Part shown: positions 22,335-30,562 of the stretch, in pieces
Numbering within the stretch: the first letter of the stretch is position 1
Layout of the letters: the number at the start of each line of letters is the position of its first letter
NCBI GenBank assembly: GCA_020430445.1
Contig: JAGQJZ010000023.1
Coordinates: 1-34,778 of the forward strand
Origin: Nitrospina sp.
Lineage (GTDB): Bacteria; Nitrospinota; Nitrospinia; Nitrospinales; Nitrospinaceae
Reading direction: 5' to 3'
Length of the DNA stretch: 34,778 nt
Notes under the pieces: generated by a model
What the model was told of the DNA's origin: nothing
Database searches by the model: none
The model's input: only the letters and a program-made list of their open reading frames with translations
Translations under genes and position numbers: made by a program

Positions 22335-24527
22335 ATGAAGGTCGCTGTAATTTATAATAAGAAGGCGGACGCGGAAGGCGTGATCAACGTTTTCGGGATG
22401 CAAAACCAGGAAACGTACAATCCCAAAACCGTGGAGCGTGTGGCCGCGGCCCTGGAGCAGGGCGGGCACAATGTCCGCGTTATCGATGGAAACATCAACG
22501 TTATAGAACAACTGCAGAATTTCATGCCGCGCGTGGTCCAGGGGGAGCAGCCCGGCATGGTGTTCAATATGGCGTACGGCCTGCAGGGGGTGAGCCGTTA
22601 CACGCATATCCCGTCGCTTCTTGAAATGCTGGGCATCCCTTATGTCGGGTCGAGTCCCGCCGGGCACGGCATCGCCCTCGACAAGGTGACCACCAAGGTC
22701 ATGGTGCAGGCCGCCGGGCTTCCCACCGCTCCCTACTGGGTGTTTTATAACACCGACCAGATCCCGGACGACATGCCGTTTCCCGTTATCACCAAGCCCA
22801 AAATGGAAGCGGTGTCCCTCGGCATTCAGGTGATCCACGACATGGAGTCCCTCAAGACCGCCATCACGGATCTGGTGGAGCAGTTCAAGCAACCGGTTCT
22901 GGTGGAGCAGTTCATTCCCGGGCGCGAATTCGCGGTGGGTCTTCTGGGCAACCACAATCCGGAAATCCTGCCCATCGTCGAGATCGATCTCGAAGGCGAC
23001 GAGAACGCCATTCAGAGCCTGACGGACAAGCTGAAAAAACCCAAAGGCAAAATCTGCCCCGCGCAGATCGACGACAAACTGGCCGAAGAACTGAGGCGCC
23101 TGACCCGCGAGACTTTCCGGGTGCTCGGCATTTACGATTTTTGCCGCGTGGATTACCGCATGGATCGCGATGGCAACCTATACATACTGGAGCTCAATTC
23201 AATGGCCAGCCTGGGGCTCACCGGAACCTATGTGCACGCCGCCAAGGTCGCCGGTTACACCTATGAGTCGATGATCAACCGCATGCTCGACGTCGCGGTC
23301 GAACGTTATTTCGGCAACCAGCAGATGGAGCAGGTGGCTGTCGCCAAAACCGAAGGCGGCGAGTCCAAGAAGGACCCGTTGCGCATCCGGCTACGCAGTT
23401 TTTTGCGGGGCAATCTGGTCACCATGGAAGACCAGCTCGAGAAAATGGTCGAGATCAATTCCTTTGTGGAAAATATCGAAGGCGTCAATTCGCTCGGACG
23501 CTGGATGGCCAACCACCTGGCGCAACTGGGATTCAACCGGGAGGTGTACCCGCGCGCGGAGTTCGGCAATATCCTGTACTTCTCCAATCATATGGAAAAC
23601 CGGAACGACATCCTGCTGGTGGGCAATCTCGACAATCCGGTCGATTTTGAAGATTTTTCGGGATACGTGGAGGAGCGCGGGCGGATATACGGAACCGGCG
23701 TGTCCCGGGGCAAAGGCGGGCTGGCGGTGATGCTGAGCGCCCTCAAGGCCCTGCGTTATACACGGTCCCTCAAACGCGTGAAATGCGGCATCCTGTTGAT
23801 CAGCGACGATTCGAAAGGCGGACGTTCCTCCCGTCCGGTGCTGCAGGAACTGGCCGCGAAATCCAAAAACATCATCGGCCTCAGCGGCGCCGGGCTGGGG
23901 GGCGAGGTGCTCACGGCGTGTTACGGGTCGCTCCAGTACGCAATCGAGGTCAACCGCGTCAAAACGCAGCCGGTGTTGAAGTCCTTTTCCGAGAAGGAAG
24001 ATCCGATCCTGTTTGTGACGCAAAAGATTTCAGCGCTCAAGAAACTGAACTCCGACGAAGAGGGGACCTTTGTCACCCTGACCGGGATCGACACCCGCGG
24101 GGTCCAGTCACAGCCGGCCTACCACGCGGCCCTGTCTTTCCTGATCCGTTACCGCTCGCCCAAGCAAAGGGAAAAGCTGGAAGAACAGGTGCACCGTATT
24201 TTTGAACTGAAAAACCAGGAAACAATCCGCTCGCACATCACCAAGGGACTGCAAAGGAAACCGTTCCTGGAAAACGGCCAGACGCTTGAGTTGTTCAACC
24301 ACATCCAGCACATTGCCGAGGTCGTCGAAGTGCGGGTGAAAAAGGCCGACAACGGCATCACTTCCCTGCTGGGGAATGTTCCCGATGGCGCCGCTGCCGT
24401 CGACGGGCTGGGCCCGGTCACGGGAGGGTACGGGACCAACAGCGAATACATCGTGCGCGACAGTCTGATCGACCGGAGTGTCCTGCTGGCCTATCTGGTG
24501 TACAAGGCCGCCAAAAATTTTTCCTGA
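22335..24527 (+). CDS. ATP-grasp (Ddl-like) ligase fused to degenerate M20-peptidase-like domain
   Basis: A 730-residue protein. Residues 1-325 are a D-Ala-D-Ala-ligase-type ATP-grasp: YGLQGVSRYTHIPSLLEMLG and IPYVGSSPAG (81-110), the ATP-binding VITKPKMEAVSLGI (151-164), LVEQFIPGREF, and metal ligands Asp273, Glu286, Asn288 (ILELNS). Residues about 350-730 follow the M20 metallopeptidase fold, but the metal sites are altered. The HxD site reads GNLDN (430-434; His to Asn), the bridging Asp is Arg458 in GTGVSRGKGG, the catalytic Glu pair is DD (491-492), and the late His is Asn in GYGTNSEY. The ligase half is expected to be active and the M20 half probably binds but does not cleave. GAGG precedes the ATG. 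gamma-Glutamyltranspeptidase follows after 11 bases. Confidence 0.88.
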   Translation: MKVAVIYNKKADAEGVINVFGMQNQETYNPKTVERVAAALEQGGHNVRVIDGNINVIEQLQNFMPRVVQGEQPGMVFNMAYGLQGVSRYTHIPSLLEMLGIPYVGSSPAGHGIALDKVTTKVMVQAAGLPTAPYWVFYNTDQIPDDMPFPVITKPKMEAVSLGIQVIHDMESLKTAITDLVEQFKQPVLVEQFIPGREFAVGLLGNHNPEILPIVEIDLEGDENAIQSLTDKLKKPKGKICPAQIDDKLAEELRRLTRETFRVLGIYDFCRVDYRMDRDGNLYILELNSMASLGLTGTYVHAAKVAGYTYESMINRMLDVAVERYFGNQQMEQVAVAKTEGGESKKDPLRIRLRSFLRGNLVTMEDQLEKMVEINSFVENIEGVNSLGRWMANHLAQLGFNREVYPRAEFGNILYFSNHMENRNDILLVGNLDNPVDFEDFSGYVEERGRIYGTGVSRGKGGLAVMLSALKALRYTRSLKRVKCGILLISDDSKGGRSSRPVLQELAAKSKNIIGLSGAGLGGEVLTACYGSLQYAIEVNRVKTQPVLKSFSEKEDPILFVTQKISALKKLNSDEEGTFVTLTGIDTRGVQSQPAYHAALSFLIRYRSPKQREKLEEQVHRIFELKNQETIRSHITKGLQRKPFLENGQTLELFNHIQHIAEVVEVRVKKADNGITSLLGNVPDGAAAVDGLGPVTGGYGTNSEYIVRDSLIDRSVLLAYLVYKAAKNFS

Positions 24528-24538
24528 ATGCGACCTGA

Positions 24539-26170
24539 ATGAAAATAGAAAAAGTTGAGGGCCGTTTCCGGCCCACCGCCGACGGCAAGTGCGCCGAGTC
24601 CACCCGGGGCATGGTGTCCACTGCGTTTCCGGAGGCCACACAGGCCGGGGTGGAACTGCTGGAGCATGGAGGCAACGCCATCGACGCCGCCTGCGCCGCT
24701 GCCTTTGCCCTCGGTGTCTGCGAACCGCAGGCCAGCGGCATCGGCGGTCAGTCGATGGCCATCGTGCACACGGGAGACAAGACCTTCTGCCTGGACGGGT
24801 CCAGCCGCGTTCCCTCGCTGGCGCACCTGAGCCGGATCGAGTCGAAACAGTTGTTGTCGGGTTACCGTGCGGCCACTGTTCCCAGCACCCCGGCGCTTCT
24901 CGGGTACCTGCATTTCCATTATGGCAGGGCCAGTTGGCAGGAGGTTCTGACGCCGGCCATCCGCATCGCGCGAGAAGGATACAAAATCACGCGGCTGCAG
25001 AGCACCCTGCAGCGACGCGAGCTGGAACATTTCCTGAACGTGGATTCGCTTTCCGGCGCGAAATACTTTTTGAAGGAGGGCAGGCGTCCCTACGATCCGG
25101 GCGACCTCTTCGTGCAAAACGACCTGGCGGATTTGCTGCAACTGTTGTCGGACAAGGGGATCCGCGAATTCTATTCCGGAGACCCGGCGCGGGAAATGGA
25201 CCGGGAGATGCGGGAATACGAGGGATTCCTGAGGATGGAGGACCTGGCGCTCATTCCCTGGCCGGTGAAGCGGAAGGTGATCAGCCGGACGTATCGCCGT
25301 CTCAAGGTATTCACCGTGCCCCCGCCTGCCGGCGGCCGGACGCTTCTTTTGACCCTTTTGATGTTGAAGAACCTGCCGTCGAAGTTTTTGCGGCAACGTT
25401 CGCCGGAGTCTTTCCACTTCGTCGCGGAAACGTTCCGCAAGGCCCTGCTCAACCGCAAGGAACGGCCGTTCGATCCGAACATCTATCCGCAACTGCCGAT
25501 TGACAAGAAAATCCTGAGCAAGGAGTTCGCCAAGATGCTGGCGCACTCGATCCACGAGAGCATCGACCCGACCCTGCCGCTTGTGGAGCCTTATCTTTCG
25601 GACAGCGACACCACGCACCTGTCGGTCATGGACAACAAGGGCAATGCCATCGGCATCACCCAGTCCATCGAACGCGTTTACGGGGCGCACACCGCGGCGC
25701 GGGGTCTGGGGTTTCTGTACAACAACTACATGAGCGCGCTGGAGACGAAGGACCCGTCTCACCCTTATTACCTCCGGCCCAACGCGGTGCCCTGGAGTTC
25801 GGTGTGCCCGTCCATCGGGTTTTACAACAAAGAACCCTGGATCGTTGCGGGGAGCCCCGGCAGCGACCGCATTTTTTCGGCCATGAGCCAGTTTATCTCC
25901 CATGTGATGGACGGCAATCTGCCGATTTCCACCGCCATGCTGGAACCGCGCATCCATTGCACTCCGGGAGGCAAGTTGAGTTATGAATCGGACCGGTTTC
26001 CCGATGAAATCGTCCGCTATTTGAAACAGGCCGGCTACAAGCTGGACAAGCGCGAACCGTATTCGTTTTTCCTGGGCGCCCTGCATGCGGTGGTGAAGTG
26101 CCAGACGGCCGACAAGTACCAGGGCGTGGCGGAAATCCGGCGCGACGGCACCGCGGCCGGACCGGCCTGA
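24539..26170 (+). CDS. Gamma-glutamyltranspeptidase family protein, no signal peptide
   Basis: A 543-residue Ntn-hydrolase of the gamma-glutamyltransferase family, which normally self-cleaves before a Thr and transfers or hydrolyses gamma-glutamyl groups. The nucleophile is Thr358 in DTTHLSVMDNKGNA, and the small-subunit oxyanion motif is GSPGSDRI. The large-subunit N-terminal motif STAFPEATQAGVELLEHGGNAIDAA is present. The classical secreted enzyme has a signal peptide; this one starts MKIEKVEGRFRPTADGK with none, so it is probably cytosolic. The gene is 11 bases from the ATP-grasp/M20 gene and 42 from the N-formylglutamate-hydrolase-like gene. That context suggests handling a gamma-glutamyl or similar amide, not periplasmic glutathione salvage. 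The ribosome site is weak. Confidence 0.92.
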   Translation: MKIEKVEGRFRPTADGKCAESTRGMVSTAFPEATQAGVELLEHGGNAIDAACAAAFALGVCEPQASGIGGQSMAIVHTGDKTFCLDGSSRVPSLAHLSRIESKQLLSGYRAATVPSTPALLGYLHFHYGRASWQEVLTPAIRIAREGYKITRLQSTLQRRELEHFLNVDSLSGAKYFLKEGRRPYDPGDLFVQNDLADLLQLLSDKGIREFYSGDPAREMDREMREYEGFLRMEDLALIPWPVKRKVISRTYRRLKVFTVPPPAGGRTLLLTLLMLKNLPSKFLRQRSPESFHFVAETFRKALLNRKERPFDPNIYPQLPIDKKILSKEFAKMLAHSIHESIDPTLPLVEPYLSDSDTTHLSVMDNKGNAIGITQSIERVYGAHTAARGLGFLYNNYMSALETKDPSHPYYLRPNAVPWSSVCPSIGFYNKEPWIVAGSPGSDRIFSAMSQFISHVMDGNLPISTAMLEPRIHCTPGGKLSYESDRFPDEIVRYLKQAGYKLDKREPYSFFLGALHAVVKCQTADKYQGVAEIRRDGTAAGPA

Positions 26171-26212
26171 TAACTGTTTTCCGGTCTTTCCGGAGCCTGT
26201 TGGAGACTGTGC

Positions 26213-26980
26213 ATGCGTCCCTTGCCCGTTCTCATATCGATTCCCCACGGCGGTGAAGTGGAGCCGGAAGAAGTGCGGGGCCGGGTGGGGTTGTCCGCCC
26301 CGGACCTGCTGGCGGACAGCGACGCGTTCACCGGGAGGATCTACGATGTCGGGGAGGAAGCAGCGGTTGTTTTGAGGGCCCGGGTGGCGCGCGCCTTTGT
26401 CGACCTCAACCGTGAAGAAGCGGACCGTCCTCCTGACAACCCGGACGGTGTGGTGAAGGCCGCAACCTGCCATGGAGTTCCGGTGTACCGGCCCGGCCGG
26501 GAACCGGATGACCTGCTGATCGAAACACTCTTGCAGCGCTATTACCGCCCTTACCACCAGGACATTGCCGATGCCGTTTCCGGCGGTCCCAGAATCCAAC
26601 TGGGGCTCGACTGCCACAGCATGGAACCTGTCGGGCCCGCCATCGCGCCGGATTCAGGAAAGCCCCGCCCCCTGTTCTGCCTGGGGAACCGCAGGGGGCT
26701 GACCTGCCCGGATGACAGGCTGAGCCGCATGGCCGATTGCCTGCGGGACAGTTTCGGCCTTGAACCGGACGGCGTTTCCCTGAACGCTCCATTTGCCGGC
26801 GGGCACATCACCCGGACTTACGGCAACCGCCCCATCCCCTGGATGCAGATCGAGATGAACCGCAAACTTTACCTGGCCGATCCCTGGTTCAACCCGGACA
26901 ACCTGACAGTGGACCCGGAACGCTTGCGCTGGTTGAACGTCCGTTTCCTCCGGGCCCTGCAACAGTTTTTCAATCCGTAA
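26213..26980 (+). CDS. N-formylglutamate amidohydrolase family protein
   Basis: A 255-residue metal-dependent amidohydrolase of the HutG/FGase family, which cleaves N-formyl-L-glutamate and related N-acyl amino acids. Family motifs are SIPHGG (9-14), VDLNREEADRP (Asp and Arg), LDCHSM (about 131-136) and GGHITRTYG...WMQIEMNRKLY. GGAG lies 8 bases before the ATG. It is the last gene of the kinase, ATP-grasp, GGT group. FGase homologues are known from ATP-grasp and glutamine-amidoligase gene clusters that make peptide-like metabolites. No histidine-degradation genes (hutU/H) are nearby, so a plain role in histidine catabolism is not supported. Confidence 0.92.
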   Translation: MRPLPVLISIPHGGEVEPEEVRGRVGLSAPDLLADSDAFTGRIYDVGEEAAVVLRARVARAFVDLNREEADRPPDNPDGVVKAATCHGVPVYRPGREPDDLLIETLLQRYYRPYHQDIADAVSGGPRIQLGLDCHSMEPVGPAIAPDSGKPRPLFCLGNRRGLTCPDDRLSRMADCLRDSFGLEPDGVSLNAPFAGGHITRTYGNRPIPWMQIEMNRKLYLADPWFNPDNLTVDPERLRWLNVRFLRALQQFFNP

Positions 26981-26992
26981 AAACGGTGAGGG

Positions 26993-27163
26993 TCAGGTCA
27001 GGGTGGTCAGGGCGATCAACCGCAGGGCGTACCCCTGCAGGCTGATTGAAAGTGCGGACAGGGCCACCGGAAAGAAAGACCGCGACCGGTTGATCGAAAT
27101 ACCCAGGACAACAAAATTCAATATCATGGAAGCGACTAATATGAAAAACAGACGGTCCTGCAT
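26993..27163 (-). CDS. 56-residue single-helix membrane protein
   Basis: A small gene on the minus strand, below the usual length cutoff. The ATG at 27163 is preceded by AGGAGG 5 bases upstream, one of the best ribosome sites in the window. The protein (MQDRLFFILVASMILNFVVL...) is hydrophobic throughout, with a strong helix at about 5-24 and a second hydrophobic stretch at about 30-50 after the basic INRSRS. It lies convergent with the FGase-family gene, 12 bases away. The function is unknown; it is supported by the ribosome site and coding-like composition, not by homology. Confidence 0.55.
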   Translation of the reverse strand: MQDRLFFILVASMILNFVVLGISINRSRSFFPVALSALSISLQGYALRLIALTTLT

Positions 27164-27371
27164 GATAACCTCCTCCCCCCCTTCCTGATTTCCTGACGAA
27201 GACGGAAGCGGGCGGCGAAAAAAATGTTTCCTTCTATATATTCAGTATAACGCCAGCGGGAAACCTTACGGAGGCAGGGTAAAATCCGTGTGTGTCCGAA
27301 GTTTTCTTTCGACGAGTGCCGCTTGCAAAAGGCATTACAAACTCTAGCAAAGCCCAAACGCTCCGCAAGCA

Positions 27372-27417
27372 AAGCGGGTTTAAGTTTGCCGCATCGCGTT
27401 TGTCCACCAACCCGCTT
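27372..27417 (+). promoter_or_regulatory. Structured 5' leader of the phytase/esterase-like gene
   Basis: AAGCGGGTT (27372-27380) and AACCCGCTT (27409-27417) form a perfect 9-bp stem enclosing 28 bases, which can fold further (CGC/GCG). The stem ends 6 bases before the GGAGG of the downstream gene. Direct copies of GCAAAGC lie at 27353 and 27370. It resembles a regulatory leader but matches no class I know. The rest of 27164-27289 holds no gene that I can support. Confidence 0.4.
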
Positions 27418-27433
27418 ATCTGCCGGAGGCCGC

Positions 27434-29692
27434 ATGCCAGTCTGTAAACCGAACAGAAGTTTATTTCCGGGCATTGCCTGGACATTGATCATATTGATGC
27501 TGACCGGGAGCGCTGCGTTCGCTCACGGAAAGCAGGCATGGAAGAAGAATTCCCACCACAAGAAAAACCGCGTGTTTCAGCGCATCGCCAATTTCCCGGT
27601 GTATTTCAACAGCGCCCAGCCTGCGAATGAAACCGCATCGGAAATCATCAAGGCGACGGAAGATGGCAACACCCTGATCTATACCGACAGTCCCGGCGAA
27701 AGACTGGGATTCGTCGACATCACCAACCCGGAGCAACCGCAACCTCTCGGGACGATGGCCCTGAATGGCGAGCCGACCTCGGTCGCGGTCGCCGGGAGCC
27801 TGGCTCTGGTGGCGGTCAACACGTCGCCCGATTTTGTGAATCCGTCGGGCGTTCTTTCGGTGATCGACATCCCCACGCGGACGGTGCTCCGTGAAATTCC
27901 CCTGGGCGGCCAGCCGGATTCGGTCGCGGTCAGCCCGGACAAAAAATACGTGGCCATCGCCATCGAAAATGAACGCGATGAAAATGTGATTGTCGATGGA
28001 GTGGAAGGCGGGCTGCCGCAGCTTCCGGCGGGCCTTCTCCAGGTCATCAAAATGAAGGGGCCGGTTGCCGGGTGGCAGGTCAAGGACGTCGACCTGACGG
28101 GGCTTTCCGCCGCCGCGCCGACCGATCCGGAACCGGAATTCGTCGCGATCAACCAGGCCAATGTCGCCACCGTCACCCTGCAGGAAAACAATCACATTGT
28201 GATGGTCGATTTGAAAAAGCGCAAGGTGATCCGGGATTTTCCGGCAGGGACGGTGAACCTGACGCAAATCGACACGGTGGAAGAGGATGTGATCCGCTTG
28301 AACGGTTCGCTGGACGAGGTGCCGCGTGAACCGGATGCGATTGCCTGGCTGGGCAACTTCTGGGTGGTCACGGCCAATGAAGGCGACCTCAACGGCGGCA
28401 GCCGGGGATTCTCCATTTTCTCGCGCAACGGGCCGCTGCGCTACGATTCCGGCAATAACGTGGAACACCTGGCGGTGCGCCACGGTCACTATCCTGAAAG
28501 CCGTTCGGAAAACAAGGGCACGGAGCCGGAAGGGGTTGAGGTGGCCCGCTATGGCAACCAGACCCTGATCTTTATCGGTTCCGAGCGCGGCAATTTCGTT
28601 GCCGTCTACCGGGCGCGGCTGGGCCGGGGCCCCCGCTTCGTTCAGCTCCTGCCCACCGGCAGAGGTCCGGAAGGGCTGCTGGCGATTCCCGAACGCAACC
28701 TGTTCGTGGTCGCCGCTGAAAACGATGAGCCGGGTGGAATCCGTTCCATGATCTCCATTTACCGGATGGAGCGGGGGCCGGCGAATTACCCGACGATTCT
28801 CTCGGACGACGACGGCAACGGCCTGCCGATTCCCTGGGGCGCTTTGTCCGCCCTGGCGGCGGACCGCGCCAACGCGGATCTTCTGTACACGGTGCATGAC
28901 AGCTTTTATAAAGAAGCCAAACTCTATTCCATCGATGTGAGCCAGACCCCGGCGGTCATCACCAGCGCCACGCCGATTCTGCAAAACGGCGCGCCGCTCG
29001 ACCTCGATCTCGAAGGTCTGGTGCAGCGGGCGGACGGTTCCTTCTGGGCGGTATCGGAAGGCAATGCCAGCCGCGATAATGTCCTTTTGAAAGTTGCGGC
29101 GGATGGAACGGTGCTGGAGGAGGTCCTGCTCCCGGCTTCTGTTATGGCGCTCAAGCAGAACAACGGTTTCGAAGGCGTGGCGGTGACGGAAGCCGGTGGT
29201 ACCGAGCGGGTTTACGTCGCCTTCCAGCGGGAATGGACCAACGATCCGGCGGGCTTTGTGCGGATCGGCGAATACACCCCGTCGAATACGGAATGGCGGT
29301 TCTTCTATTATCCGCTGGACGCTCCCACCTCTCCCGCCGGCGGCTGGGTTGGGCTGTCCGAGATCGTCGCCATTGATGATGAGACCTTCGCGGTTGTCGA
29401 GCGCGACAACCAGGGCGGTCCGGATGCGACCCTCAAGCGCATCTACGAGTTCTCCATCACCGGGCTGACACCGGAGCCTCAGGGCAATGTGTTCCCGACG
29501 GTCGCCAAGACGCTGAAGCACGATCTGCTGCCCGGCCTGCAGGCGCCCAATGGCTGGGTCCTGGACAAAGTGGAAGGCCTGGCGGTGGCGCAGGACGGTA
29601 AGACCTATCTGGTCACCGACAACGACGGTGTGGACGACGCCACAGGGGAAACCCAGTTCCAACGGCTGGGACCCTATGACCAGCTGCAATAA
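27434..29692 (+). CDS. Secreted phytase/esterase-like beta-propeller protein
   Basis: A 752-residue exported protein. The ATG at 27434 has GGAGG 4 bases upstream and begins a signal peptide (IAWTLIILMLTGSAAFA, cleavage before HGKQ). A His/Lys-rich segment (HGKQAWKKNSHHKKN) starts the mature chain. The body has repeated beta-propeller blades such as EPTSVAVAGSLALVAVNT, PDSVAVSPDKKYVAIAIEN and GTEPEGVEVARYGNQTLIFIGSERG, the pattern of the choice-of-anchor I/YVTN-like family. From about residue 500 it matches the esterase-like activity of phytase domain: DLEGLVQRADGSFWAVSEGN, GFEGVAVTEAGGTERVYVAFQ and VEGLAVAQDGKTYLVTDNDG. Acidic clusters suggest Ca binding. Likely a periplasmic or secreted phosphatase/esterase; the substrate is unknown. 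It is followed by a strong terminator. Confidence 0.88.
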   Translation: MPVCKPNRSLFPGIAWTLIILMLTGSAAFAHGKQAWKKNSHHKKNRVFQRIANFPVYFNSAQPANETASEIIKATEDGNTLIYTDSPGERLGFVDITNPEQPQPLGTMALNGEPTSVAVAGSLALVAVNTSPDFVNPSGVLSVIDIPTRTVLREIPLGGQPDSVAVSPDKKYVAIAIENERDENVIVDGVEGGLPQLPAGLLQVIKMKGPVAGWQVKDVDLTGLSAAAPTDPEPEFVAINQANVATVTLQENNHIVMVDLKKRKVIRDFPAGTVNLTQIDTVEEDVIRLNGSLDEVPREPDAIAWLGNFWVVTANEGDLNGGSRGFSIFSRNGPLRYDSGNNVEHLAVRHGHYPESRSENKGTEPEGVEVARYGNQTLIFIGSERGNFVAVYRARLGRGPRFVQLLPTGRGPEGLLAIPERNLFVVAAENDEPGGIRSMISIYRMERGPANYPTILSDDDGNGLPIPWGALSALAADRANADLLYTVHDSFYKEAKLYSIDVSQTPAVITSATPILQNGAPLDLDLEGLVQRADGSFWAVSEGNASRDNVLLKVAADGTVLEEVLLPASVMALKQNNGFEGVAVTEAGGTERVYVAFQREWTNDPAGFVRIGEYTPSNTEWRFFYYPLDAPTSPAGGWVGLSEIVAIDDETFAVVERDNQGGPDATLKRIYEFSITGLTPEPQGNVFPTVAKTLKHDLLPGLQAPNGWVLDKVEGLAVAQDGKTYLVTDNDGVDDATGETQFQRLGPYDQLQ

Positions 29693-29707
29693 GTCTGCCT
29701 GAAAACC

Positions 29708-29741
29708 ACGGACCGGGGGGTGCCTCCCGGTCCGTTTTTTT
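29708..29741 (+). terminator. Intrinsic terminator of the phytase/esterase-like gene
   Basis: ACGGACCGGG (29708-29717) pairs with CCCGGTCCGT (29726-29735), with an 8-base loop and a run of seven T. It starts 16 bases past the stop. Confidence 0.92.
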
Positions 29742-29767
29742 CTGCCGACACGTCTCCGAGGTGGGTC

Positions 29768-30394
29768 ATGAAAATTTTGGGTGCGCTTTTTAAAAGGTGC
29801 GCGGGCGTTATGCTTCTCGCGGGCGTTCTGTTTGCACTCAATCCCGGGTTGCTTCCGGCTTTGCCACCTTCGCAGTCCCCGTCCGGGGTTGAGGTTTCCG
29901 TGAACGGGACGGGCCAGCGGATCGACCTGAAGGCGGTTCAGGCGACGCGGCGGGAATTGATCGCCGCCCTGGCGGAAGCGTTCCCTGTCCATTGGACCGG
30001 ACGGATCCCGCGTTCCGGCGAGCGGCTCACGCTTCAGGTCTCGGCGATGAGCCTGGACGGGATTTTGCGGAGGGTCCTCGCGGCCGATTCGTTTCTCCTG
30101 TTCCAGACGGAATCAGCAGGCCGTCCAGCCTGGGAGTTGCGGTTTTTAGACCGGGAGGACGAGGCGGAACCACCGCTTGCGCCGGAGTTTCTCGCCGGGT
30201 TGATGCAACTGGGCGGCGGACACAGAGCGGAAGAGGGGCCGGGTCCGGTGCTGGAGGACATGGTTTTTAACGGTGAGGAAGCGCAGGTGTACCGGATGCT
30301 GAGCCGGGCAGAAGGGCACCCATCGGCCAACGTTCGCCGTGGAGCACGCATGCTGCTCGAAGACCTGGGGCCTGCCTGGGAAATCCCGCTTTAG
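29768..30394 (+). CDS. Exported protein with STN-like domain
   Basis: A 208-residue protein. The ATG at 29768 is preceded by GAGGTGG and begins a signal peptide (VMLLAGVLFALNPGLLPALP). Residues about 35-125 resemble the secretin/TonB short N-terminal (STN) fold: VNGTGQRIDLKAV..., RRELIAALAEAFPVHWTGRI, LTLQVSAMSLDGILRRVLAADSFLLFQ. STN domains occur at the N-termini of secretins and TonB-dependent sensors; here no secretin follows, so this is a stand-alone periplasmic domain. The C-terminal ~80 residues are helical and contain VRRGARMLLEDLG. The STN assignment is by pattern only. The gene lies directly after a terminator, so it needs its own promoter, which I did not find. Confidence 0.7.
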   Translation: MKILGALFKRCAGVMLLAGVLFALNPGLLPALPPSQSPSGVEVSVNGTGQRIDLKAVQATRRELIAALAEAFPVHWTGRIPRSGERLTLQVSAMSLDGILRRVLAADSFLLFQTESAGRPAWELRFLDREDEAEPPLAPEFLAGLMQLGGGHRAEEGPGPVLEDMVFNGEEAQVYRMLSRAEGHPSANVRRGARMLLEDLGPAWEIPL

Positions 30395-30562
30395 AAAACC
30401 CTCTTTTCTTTCCGGCGAATTTTTGCACTGTATTCTCCAGACGAACCCCATTTGTTGAGCTGTTTCTGTAAGGAAAGTTCCTTGCCGGAGACAGAAGTAT
30501 CCGGACTGCAATTCCTGCGGGTTTGCAGGATAATAAAAGGACTCGATGGGGAGACCGGCGCC

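Noticed and set aside
24491..26617. Long minus-strand open frame opposite the GGT gene
   Set aside because: It overlaps the certain GGT and FGase-family genes throughout, and its amino acid make-up (Arg/Gly/His-rich) is typical of an antisense shadow.
27461..29992. Very long open frame on the minus strand opposite the phytase/esterase-like gene
   Set aside because: It is the shadow of a GC-rich gene. It has no ribosome site or recognisable domain, and the plus-strand product has a signal peptide and clear family motifs.
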